From Phytophthora sp. 'mugwort' (Eukaryota > Oomycota > Peronosporomycetes > Peronosporales > Peronosporaceae): a stretch of 64,000 nucleotides of DNA. A program made the position numbers and the translations under genes. Within the stretch, counting starts at the first letter, position 1. Every line of letters starts with the position of its first letter. The stretch is from positions 7,750,001 through 7,814,000 of the forward strand of contig JAUCEF010000007.1 in assembly GCA_033558025.1 (NCBI GenBank). The letters are read 5' to 3'. This document shows positions 55,659 through 64,000 of the stretch, piece after piece. Below the pieces are notes generated by a model, which made no database searches, was not told where the DNA came from, and saw only the letters and a list, made by a program, of their open reading frames with translations.

Positions 55659-57421
55659 TCACTTTTTCTTCTTCTTCAGCAACTTTTTGTTGCGCATGTC
55701 CTCTCGACAGTCCTCGTACTCGCCATATAGAGCACTGCAGAGCAAAAGGAAAGCAAACGTCAGTAGTTGGTCACTCGCACAGGGTTCATACCAGGATGAG
55801 GCTCATATACCTGCGCTTTTCTTCCTTCTGAATCTCATCGAACGACGTCTCCATGTTAAGCGAGTCGTCCGAGTCGTACGAGAACTGCCGCTTGCGGTTC
55901 TTGCGGAACATCGCAGCAATGTGGCCGGGGCGGTACTCGCCGTCGTCGCTCACCACAAAGCTATCGTCCGAGTCTTCGTCCTCGAACGGATCACGGCTAC
56001 GCATACGCGACTCCTTCTGGAAGCGATCGCGTCTCTCTGAAGCTGCTGACGTTGAATGTTTATGCCGCAAGTCTTCCAGAGCTTGCTGGATTAAACGGTG
56101 GTGACCTTTCTTAGGCACTAGCGACGGCAAGTCCGACTTTTCGATAGTGCTGAGGAGCTTGACCGAGTCAAAGCCGTTCTCGAAGAAGGCTGGGGCATAC
56201 TCGCTCATGTCCACACTTAATCCTTTCAACCACGATAGCACCTCTCGCTGTCCTTCTGTGTAATTCACGTCCTTCCTCCTGGCTGCTGCGCTTGTTCTCT
56301 TCTTGGCTACCGCCGTCGAGTTACTGGTACTAGAGGCTGCGCCTATGCCACACACGCGAGGATACATTTTGTCCAGCAGGGCCTTGCGTGCATCCAGCGC
56401 AGGTGGAAGTGGCTTCGGCGCCGAGCCGCCTCTCGAGGACGACGCGCTGGATGGCCGCGATCCAGGTCTCGCTCGTCCATTTGCCTGTGTACCACTGGTA
56501 CTGTTCCGTGCTCGTTCAGGCTCTCGACGGCCACTATCACTGCTGCTACCGGCTTTCCCAGACAGCGCCTTGTATTTAAGCTGGCGCTGCCGGTGTCTCT
56601 CTTCCGCTGACCTGCAAACAACGACATGCCACCCCATTAGCACTACAACTTCGTCACGACCTGGCTGTGCATTAGCACGCAAAACCGACAACTTACATGT
56701 TCGTAAGAGAAGAAGCAGGTCGTCTCACCTGCTGCTGCACTCTTGACGCCGGTAGCACTCGACGGGCAACTGGTGGCGCCGACGCCGCTCTGTGGATCGC
56801 ACTGGAGAGTGGACGCCGCTGCGCCAACTGTGCTCTGCCAATAGAGCTCCTGGATGGGGCAGTAGACACCGTCGTCCCCCTACGTCCCTTCGCAATGGGT
56901 CCACTGAGCACCTGCACGGTCCGCGAGTCTCTCTTGGCCTTCTCACTAGCATAACCCTCCTGGAGCCTCTTCCTGGCGGTCTCGAACTTCTTCTGATCCC
57001 CCGAATCTAGCGTTAAAACCAAGGTAGAACCATCAGTCGACTACTCTACCTTCTACTTATCATCGAACTCTACCCGACCTCGTTTCGGTGGCGACGGACT
57101 GGGCACTCGCTGTCTCTCCGGTGGGCGACGGGCCGAGGAGGAGGAGGAGGACGCGATTCCCACCTCGCCCTTCCACTTCTTGGTGAGACTCTGGCTGTAT
57201 CCGCGCACAATATCATCGTCGTGCTTCTTGAGCTTGTTGACAGCCGCGCCGATCTTGGTGCGCTGCAGTAGGTCCTTGTCCACCTTGAGCGTCGTGAGCT
57301 TCCCCAGCAGCCGCTGCAAGTCGGGCACGACACCCTTGTCCGACTTCCAGCCGTCGCGCTGCGTCACCTGCGCAATCTGCCGCGCCATCGCAGCTACGTC
57401 CTTCTCCCCCGTCACGGCCAT
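55659..57421 (-). CDS. TFIIS-N / SAM / SPT2-domain chromatin protein
   Basis: Four exons, 57421-57074, 56992-56697, 56611-55811 and 55734-55659, encode about 506 residues. The first intron's borders are the least certain (GTCGGG or GTAGAG donor). Residues ~1-85 form a TFIIS N-terminal (LW-type) helical domain: PDLQRLLGKLTTLKVDKDLL, then TKIGAAVNKLKKHDDDI. A basic disordered region follows. A SAM domain is at 56240-56060: VLSWLKGLSVDMSEYAPAFF, ENGFDSVKLLSTIEKSDLPS. The C terminus (55960-55659) resembles the SPT2 histone-chaperone domain: HIAAMFRKNRKRQFSYDSDD, SLNMETSFDEIQKEEKRS, ending in a K-rich tail. TFIIS-N binds elongation factors and SPT2 binds H3-H4, so a role in transcription through chromatin is likely. 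I do not know this three-domain fusion from other lineages. Confidence 0.7.
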
Positions 57422-57575
57422 CGCAAGCTGTCTATACCTAAAGACTGACCTTCTTCTGGCGTCGGTCCGCTGCTGACTACGCGGCCGGCACCCGGTCTAA
57501 CAATGTACAGTAGCGAAAAACCTCGAGGGATGTGAAAAAACACATTCTGATGTGGTGCACACTAATTTACCAGCA
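57422..57575. promoter_or_regulatory. 154-bp divergent promoter
   Basis: The gap lies between the start codons of the SPT2-like gene (-) and the Qri7-like gene (+). No defined element stands out by eye, but both genes must be driven from this short segment. Confidence 0.45.
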
Positions 57576-59347
57576 ATGCTGCGGCTGGCAATGATGCGGC
57601 GATGGACGCCGCGCCTTCGGCCGGCGGCGGCGCGCCATGCGTCGTATCTGCTAGGCATTGAGACCAGGTATGCAGTCCTGTATTGCATCTATAGATTTGA
57701 TACCATAATCTTGTTGCTAAGAGGTTGTGATATTGGTTGCAGCTGTGACGATACAGCGGCGGCGGTGCTGGACCAGGACGGGTGCGTGCTAAGCAGCGTC
57801 ATATCGTCGCAGTGGGAGCTCAACGCCAAGTGGAAAGGTTCGATCGTTGGAGGTGTTGCAGTTTGCAATGCTTTGGAGGTGACTGACGACGAGGTTTCGG
57901 TGTTGCAGGGATTGTGCCGGCGCTGGCGGCGCGAGCACACGCCGACAATCTACCACACGTGATCAATGCCGCCATCGAGCAAAGGTGACAAACGTTGGTG
58001 GCGGTGAGGGATGGCTACGCTGCAAAATACTGATGTGATGCTGTCATTTGATGCTCGTAGTGGACTGGAAGGCGTGCAGCAGTTGTCGGCGGTGGCGGTG
58101 ACCACCGGTCCAGGGCTTGCTCCGTGTCTAGATGTGGGACTGCGGACGGCGCGGCAGATTTGTTTGAACAACCCGGACATTGCCTTCCTGCAGATTAACC
58201 ACCTGGAGGTGGGTTGCCGGTTGGAACGAGAGGTATATCCATTGTACTTTAGTGTTGTTGGTTGCTTACCATGCTTATTGACAGGCCCATGTCCTTGTGT
58301 CGCGACTACCACAAGTACGCAGCTATGTGTGCGTTACCAGTGCCAAGTATTGTGTATCAATATGTCTTTGTTGATGTATGAACAGCTGGAGATGCCACGG
58401 CCAGAGTTCCCGTTTGTAGTACTGCTAGTATCTGGAGGACATTGCTGCCTTGTTTTAGCCAAGGGTCTGGGAGATTATGAGCTGTTGGGTAACACACTTG
58501 ACGACTCCATCGGCGAAGCTTACGATAAGGTGGCTCGGATGCTGGATATTACTGCCTCTGGTGGCAAGGGGGTGCACGGCGGCAAGCTGATTGAGGACAT
58601 GGCAGCCCGCGGCAACGACCGCGCTTTTCCGTTCACGGAACCCATGAAGCATCGGAAGGTGAGACGTCGTTCTTGTTCACTTGACCAGAGTATTGAGCTG
58701 ATGTAAGCTGTTGTCGTTAGGACTGCGACTTTTCTTACTCTGGCATTAAGACGGCTATGCTTCGAGAGGTTAAAAAGGTAACAAGCTGCTGTAACTATCC
58801 CCTACTTGTACATGCTCTTATCAGTGTAACTTTGATAGCTTGGTGAACTAGACGAGAAGACAAAGGAGGACCTGTGCGCTTCTTTCCAGGTAGGTGAAGC
58901 GTGATTCACTTTCGTAAGGCCACAGCTAACTGACGATATTCTTTTGTTAGCGAAAAGCAATCGACCAGTTGATCACTCGAACGCGAAGAGCATGTCAATG
59001 GGGCAAAGATCGCATGAACGACAACATTTCCAGCCTCGTATGTTAAACTATTCATGAAACCGGTAAAGTTTTTGTATTGGTTAAGCGCTTACAATATCTC
59101 GGATTTTCTGTAGGTTGTATGCGGTGGCGTAGCATCAAATCAGTATCTCCGTGGCCGCATGCAAGCAGCAGCAAAGGAAGAAGAAATGATGGCAGTCTTT
59201 CCACCGGCCAAGTACTGCACTGACAATGGCGTCATGGTTGCTTGGGCCGGACTCGAGCGATACGCGAAGGGTATGCGCAGTGACCCGGAGCCCGCACGTT
59301 ATCAGCCGCGGTGGCCCCTCGAAACGCTGCAACCACCCGGCATATAG
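57576..59347 (+). CDS. Mitochondrial tRNA N6-threonylcarbamoyladenosine synthase (Qri7/OSGEPL1/TsaD)
   Basis: Ten exons: 57576-57667, 57743-57837, 57909-57984, 58061-58208, 58285-58314, 58386-58658, 58721-58777, 58839-58889, 58951-59037 and 59114-59347. All junctions keep phase, and they encode 380 residues. Family motifs: SYLLGIETSCDDTAAAVL at the start, GIVPALAARAH, VTTGPGLAPCLDVGL, the metal-binding INHLEAH (across the 58208/58285 junction), LLVSGGH, GNTLDDSIGEAYDKVARML, FSYSGIKTA, VCGGVASNQYLR and PAKYCTDNGVMVAWAG with the last metal-ligand Asp. It transfers threonylcarbamoyl to A37 of ANN-decoding tRNAs. The N terminus (MRRWTPRLRPAAARHA) is Arg/Ala-rich without acidic residues, so it is the organellar form. 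One exon is only 30 nt. Confidence 0.9.
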
Positions 59348-59704
59348 TGTCGATGATGTTGGGCTACAGCAGGTAGATGGATGAACGATACCATAAAATA
59401 GACGCAACTTTGTGAAACCCGTTTTCTTGCCAGAACTCGTAAACTACCGGCCTTGCTGCGACAGGTCGTCTGCGAGCACGCAGCCGCTGGCAGCTTTAGC
59501 GAGACAGTCCCTCTCTACCGACCTGATGAGCTGCTTGAAGTGAATCCAGGGTTCTCATCAAAAATACCAGTATCATCTCCTGCAACGCCATCGGCCTCTG
59601 CCACCCATCTCTTGCTAAAAAGTTGTTCAAGCCGCATCAATGGATTACAAGTACTTGGAATCAGGGCATGATTATGATCACCATGAATACCATACACCTT
59701 TAAA
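59348..59704. other. Intergenic region between convergent genes
   Basis: Convergent 3' ends of the Qri7-like (+) and EF-hand (-) genes. Minus-strand sequence upstream of 59704 can be read as a short open frame (MYGIHGDHNHALIPS) but has no support as a gene. Confidence 0.4.
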
Positions 59705-61891
59705 TCATTTCCAAAGGAGGCGATGAAACCTTGCTTGAGATGTTGATAATTCTTGCAGTTCCATCCAAATACGTTCCATGCCAGGTGGAGCTGTACGAGC
59801 GTTCAAGCCGATCTGTGCTGTGCATGTTGACAGGGAATTCTGCTTGGCACTGGCAGCAGTAAACTGATCTTTGAAGACGGACAAATTTACAAAGTCGAGA
59901 AATTTGTGATAGTCAATATACCCATCCTTACCAGCACCAAACTTAACGCTTAGCAAATTAGCATCGTTATCACCAAGGATGACGCCAAGATAGTCCAAGA
60001 CCATCTGGAACTCTTTAAGTGGCACTACTCCTCGGTTGGTGGGGTCATAAATCTTAAATGCTTTTCTCACTTCGAGATCCGTTGGTGTTGTAGTGTTTGC
60101 ACTCTTTCGTTCATACCATCTCTTAAGAAACGCCTCCCAATTGAAAAAAAACCATAGCAGTTCTCCATAATCTACTCCACCACTGTTGTTGGTATCAAAG
60201 TGCTTGAAGAGCGCCATGCTCTGCTTCTCTGTCAGCTCAGCACAACCCCCAGTCCCATTCTCGCGCAGCATCCGCTGAAACTCGCTGTAGCTGAGTGTTC
60301 CACTACGATTAAGATCGTATCGACGGAACATCTCTACACTTTTTCCACTGTTTAAAACTAGACGACGAACCTTGTGCATGGCACTTTCTAGAGCATTCTC
60401 CTTGGCAATCAGTACGGCTTCCTCTAAACTGCGTCGGCGTCCTTGGAGATCATATATGGTGCTTTCATCTCGAATATTGCTAAATAGAAACTCCATCTCC
60501 TTCTTTGAAAGTGGACCAGGACCAAGTTTTATGGCGCCGCGGGAATACGGTTCGGTGTTTCCTAGTACAACGCGCGTGTGACGTTTCACTCGCTCCTGTT
60601 CACGATGGGCGGCAATGGTTGCTTGCTTAACCCGAGACTCCATCGCGTTTAACTCATCGCGGTATTCTAACGTATCTGCAATTATTTGCCGATCTGCTTG
60701 AGCATCGCGCCGCTTTTCTTCATTCTTGCGCAACTTCCGAGCCGATTCTTTCAGTAGTTGCGTGTGACGCAAATGTGCTAATTTTTCAACTTTCTCTCGC
60801 ATTTGTTTAGCAGTTTGCACGTCACGCCGCGATGCACGAAGCTCTTGTTGGAAATGCCGTCGATTGTCTGGCCGCTTGTTTGATTCTTCAAATTTGACCA
60901 TATCCAGAGAGTCAAATCGAGGAGTCAAGCGTACAATGGTTGGAATGAGTTCGGATTTCTCCGTTTGCTCGACTAAAGCTAAAGACGCCATAGGACTTGC
61001 CACACTGCGACTACTGCTACTTCGAATCGATGATCCTCGTGTCGAAAGTTTATTTGCCAGAGTTTCTTTGGATTGGTTTAATATTCTGGTTCGAGTTATT
61101 TCCTGTAGTCGAGCAGCAGCTTGTTCAGTTTCTTCTTGACCAATTTCTTCGTCACTCTTCAAATCTGGAGATGGAGACTCTGATCCAGTAGCTTCAACCT
61201 CGTCGTACGATGGCGGCAAATCATCATCATTATCCTCTCTTTCCTCCCTGCTGTCATCTTCACGATAGCTTTCGCGCTCTCGGTTGTCCGCGTCATCATC
61301 ATTTATCGGACTATTCGCGTCTCCTGACTCGTTGAAACCCAAGTCGTCGTCGTCGTCCTCCACCGCACACTCGGCGCCTTTCTCGCCGCACAAGAGCACG
61401 AGCCATTCGTCTGGCTGTTTGTCACATCTTCCACCCCCGATTGCTGCCGAGGTGACGATCATCCAGGCCAGCAGCCACCTCGCCAGCTCCTCTTTTGGCG
61501 GCGCTGGCACCTGGCCGCCCCCTGCTAGCCATTTTTTCAGGCGCTGGTCCAATAATTCATTGCCCCTCTCTTCCCCTCCCGGTGGCCGCTGCTTCTCCGC
61601 CTCCAACCCGACGAACGCAACCTCGAAGGCGCGCAACATCTGTCGCTGGTTGACGAGCCGCATCAGATGCGTGTGGGGCGTCAACACGTCGCCGCCGTCC
61701 GCCCGCATCTCTGTCTCGAGCAGTTCCAGGTCAAAGCGCAGTGCAAAACCTGGCGTCCGCTGCTCTGCCACCGCCACACGAGCGCGCACCATTCGCTGCC
61801 GCCTCGGATCGCTGTGCCACGGCGCCACTGCCAGTCGGAAGGCCTCGCATTCCCAGTAGAAGGCCATATTGCCTCTAGGGGGCAACTCCAC
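59705..61891 (-). CDS. EF-hand coiled-coil protein with PPSY motif
   Basis: A single exon encodes 728 residues (a start at 61867, MAFYWECEAF, is equally possible). An N-terminal ~180-residue folded region precedes an acidic stretch (61400-61200) that contains DDDLPPSYDEVE, a PPxY motif. A long charged coiled coil covers residues ~340-450. Four EF-hands lie at residues ~510-690. The first two have canonical loops, DLNRSGTLSYSE and DTNNSGGVDYGE. The third (DPTNRGVVPLKE) and fourth (GAGKDGYIDYHK) are degenerate and probably bind calcium weakly or not at all. There is no signal peptide or membrane segment. A calcium-responsive cytoskeletal or flagellar adaptor is plausible but inferred. It is divergent from the acyltransferase gene. 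Confidence 0.7.
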   Translation of the reverse strand: MELPPRGNMAFYWECEAFRLAVAPWHSDPRRQRMVRARVAVAEQRTPGFALRFDLELLETEMRADGGDVLTPHTHLMRLVNQRQMLRAFEVAFVGLEAEKQRPPGGEERGNELLDQRLKKWLAGGGQVPAPPKEELARWLLAWMIVTSAAIGGGRCDKQPDEWLVLLCGEKGAECAVEDDDDDLGFNESGDANSPINDDDADNRERESYREDDSREEREDNDDDLPPSYDEVEATGSESPSPDLKSDEEIGQEETEQAAARLQEITRTRILNQSKETLANKLSTRGSSIRSSSSRSVASPMASLALVEQTEKSELIPTIVRLTPRFDSLDMVKFEESNKRPDNRRHFQQELRASRRDVQTAKQMREKVEKLAHLRHTQLLKESARKLRKNEEKRRDAQADRQIIADTLEYRDELNAMESRVKQATIAAHREQERVKRHTRVVLGNTEPYSRGAIKLGPGPLSKKEMEFLFSNIRDESTIYDLQGRRRSLEEAVLIAKENALESAMHKVRRLVLNSGKSVEMFRRYDLNRSGTLSYSEFQRMLRENGTGGCAELTEKQSMALFKHFDTNNSGGVDYGELLWFFFNWEAFLKRWYERKSANTTTPTDLEVRKAFKIYDPTNRGVVPLKEFQMVLDYLGVILGDNDANLLSVKFGAGKDGYIDYHKFLDFVNLSVFKDQFTAASAKQNSLSTCTAQIGLNARTAPPGMERIWMELQELSTSQARFHRLLWK

Positions 61892-62174
61892 ATGAGCTAT
61901 TCTTGGAATCAGATGCCTGCGTCACTTCAGGAAGAGCAGGCGACGTCACCTCGACACCTAAACCTTTGTTCTAAGACACGGAGTCATCAAAAATCTGGCC
62001 CGTCTCTACCCTCTACATAGGTACACAAAGCGACAAAATGGCAACTGCTCCGCGAATCAGCTTCTTGATGGTGTCCGTCCGGTAATGAAACTGGTCGACT
62101 CAGACCTGCCAGTGCAGTAGCTACGATTGGCGCATACTTGATCACTCTTGTCCACTAGGAGTGAGAGAGAGAGG
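61892..62174. promoter_or_regulatory. 283-bp divergent promoter
   Basis: The gap lies between the EF-hand gene (-) and the acyltransferase gene (+). No specific element is identified. It is the third divergent pair in the window. Confidence 0.4.
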
Positions 62175-64000
62175 ATGGCGGTGCTGCTGCTCACGCTGCT
62201 GCTGCTGGTAGCGATGGTAGTCGCCAAGGACGGCGTGATGCGCACGCGGCCTGTGCTGCTCTTGCCAGGCTTCGCGTCCTCGCAGCTGCAGTCCTGGAGC
62301 CATCATCGCTGCGAGAGCGGCTTCCGTAAGAACTTGTACCGAGACATCAGCTTCGGCGACCGCCTGTGGGTCGACGTGGCGCGTGTGCTGGCGCAAGGCG
62401 ATTGTTGGATTCGCTGCATGAAGCTAGACATCACGACGCAGGAGGAGCTCGAGTGCAAGTTGCGGTAAACCATGTGGTCAGCGGATACCGTTCAGTGTAT
62501 GGGCTTCGACTAATAATGTGCTGTTTATGATGGACGGAGGGATGTAGAGCGACGCAGGGCCTCGAAGCAGTGTCCGAACTGGACCCGGGCATCGTCACGG
62601 GCCCTCTGTCGACCGTGTGGCGCAGCATTATCCACGACCTCGTCGACCATTTTGAGTTGGACCCAGAGCAACTGATTGTTGCCACGTACGACTGGAGGTT
62701 ACCGCCGAGCAAGCTGCAGGAGCGCGACAAATACTTTTACTCGCTTAAGAAGAAGAGTGGGTGGCTGCTTGTTGTTGTGTTTGAGCTTGGACAGTGCTGT
62801 TATTAATTGTTCTTGATGTGTGCTGCATTCTGCAGTTGAATACACAGTGGATCTGGACGGCAGTGGGGGTGGATTGGTGGTGATTGCGCACTCGATGGGC
62901 AATGGTGTCTTCCGCTACTTTCTCGAGTGGCTGAAGGAGGAGGTGGGGCGCAATAATTGGCAGACGTGGATCGATGCCCACATCTCGGCGTACTTCGCTG
63001 TGGGTTCCCCGCTGCTCGGAAGCGCCGAGTCGCTCGAACTCATCTCTTCGGGGCTGACTGAAGGACTACCAGTCACTCAGAACGAAATGCGCAAGCTCGT
63101 TGTTTCATTCGGTAAGAGTTTATTTGCAGTTGTTGCTCAATGGCAATTGTATCTCACGTCTATTATGTCTGGTCTTACATATAGGTTCAATCTTGAGCTT
63201 TATGCCGATTCCTTCCGGCTTGAACTCGGCCAAGGACGAAGAAGTACTCATCTCTGTGCGTTCCCAGCAAGGACTTATTCCCGGTGACGATCAGGTGCTA
63301 TCTCGCAACTACACCAGCGCTGACATTGCCTCGGGTCGGCTATTCCGTGATATGTCTGCACATGATCCGATCTTTGCCAAACTGGAGACGATGCGTCAAA
63401 GGTTTTACGTCAAAGACTCCGTTCTCGATTTCTTTAAGCCCTGGGAGCGTCCTCCCATTGCTTCGGTCTACAGTGTTTACGGTGTCAACGTGCCAGTACG
63501 TGCAAACAACATGGATTTTAACGATATCTAACTCGATGCTAACCTTTATGTAACGTTGGTCGATGTATTCCCGAATAGACGAAGAGCTTTTACGAATACG
63601 AAAATGCAGAAACGCCCGGACATTGGTTTCAGGTGCAGTACACGAATGAAGAAGGTCAAGAGCCAACCTGCAGCAAAACTGGTGATGGCACGGTGCCATA
63701 TCATTCCCTCTCGTGGGCACATACGTGGCTGGGCTCTCAAGGCTCATCTGTGCGTGTCACCCAGACCCCACAGTCTGTTTACTTTTCGGCTGAAAATATC
63801 ACGCGGGTTCGTGCTGTACGACACGGGCGTAACCACCACGCCGAATACTCGCTCTTAAACGGCAATCTGCCAATTTGCGAGCCAGACGATGGATCTTCTT
63901 CCTACAGTGGCGGCGGGACCGCGAGCTTCTTCGCAGGGCTCTTCGGACCACTTAATCGCGACCGGATCACGTTCTTCGAGAGCTCAAAAGAAGTGGATGC
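62175..64000 (+). CDS. LCAT/PDAT-like acyltransferase (3' partial)
   Basis: Exons are 62175-62464, 62548-62756, 62836-63111, 63185-63495 and 63579 onward; the gene runs off the window. The first ~18 residues form a signal peptide or anchor (LLLTLLLLVAMVVA). LCAT-family blocks follow: RPVLLLPGFASSQLQSW (lid/oxyanion), ATYDWRLPP, nucleophile VIAHSMGNGVFRYFLEW (Ser near 62895), AYFAVGSPLLGS, Asp in TGDGTVPYHSLSWA (near 63690) and His in HHAEYSLLNG (near 63840). The GSPLLGS and HSMGNGVFRYF patterns are closer to phospholipid:diacylglycerol acyltransferase than to plasma LCAT. Such enzymes move a fatty acyl group from a phospholipid to diacylglycerol or a sterol at the ER. The exact acceptor is not deducible. 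Confidence 0.85.

Noticed and set aside
55444..56040. 198-codon + strand open frame with a hydrophobic start
   Set aside because: It overlaps the SPT2-domain exons on the other strand, which have clear domain similarity.
1..64000. RXLR, CRN or other signal-peptide effector genes; CRISPR arrays; rRNA genes
   Set aside because: I looked for a signal peptide followed by RXLR-EER or LFLAK-type motifs and found none; no regular spaced repeats or rRNA-like sequence were seen.

Overview
The window is eukaryotic nuclear DNA, most likely from a plant-pathogenic oomycete (Peronosporales, Phytophthora-like). Reasons: compact genes with short introns (roughly 50-110 nt, GT-AG), divergent gene pairs a few hundred bases or less apart, a secreted AA17-type copper monooxygenase (a family known from oomycetes), proteins with oomycete-style architectures (variant FYVE, WRKY19-like zinc repeats, membrane-anchored aspartic protease), and transposon families typical of oomycete genomes. 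All assignments come from reading the sequence; no database search was run.

The layout is two gene-dense blocks around a transposon island. Left block (1-19.4 kb): a rotatin-like HEAT/ARM protein (partial, +), a KNL2/M18BP1-like centromere protein (-), a membrane-anchored aspartic protease (+) that shares a 91-bp divergent promoter with it, a four-PDZ scaffold protein (+), a FYVE coiled-coil protein (-), and an AA17 lytic polysaccharide monooxygenase (+). Just downstream are a 188-bp mariner-type MITE and a decayed second AA17 copy.

Island (about 20.3-50.4 kb): no intact host gene was found. In order it holds an internally deleted pogo/Tigger relic, a Harbinger relic, a pseudogene of an unrecognised repeated family, a Tc1/mariner relic, a Ty3/gypsy retroelement (-) with an internal tandem repeat, a second Tigger, a MULE (-), an Ulp1-like protease relic (+), a second MULE-type fragment (-), a near-complete Harbinger with a Myb-like ORF and a transposase ORF facing each other, a SWIM-type MULE interrupted by a Tc1/mariner element, a second Ulp1-like relic, and a hAT relic. 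Nearly every coding part has stops or frameshifts, and four long G or C homopolymer tracts occur here.

Right block (50.4-64 kb): a WRKY19-like zinc-repeat nuclear protein (+), a proline iminopeptidase (-), a TFIIS-N/SAM/SPT2 chromatin protein (-) divergent by 154 bp from a Qri7/OSGEPL1 tRNA t6A synthase (+, 10 exons), an EF-hand coiled-coil protein (-), and divergent from it an LCAT/PDAT-like acyltransferase (+) that runs off the window end. Recurrent themes are chromatin and centriole/flagellum biology, membrane and calcium signalling with several PPxY motifs, and one plant cell-wall enzyme at the edge of the repeat island.
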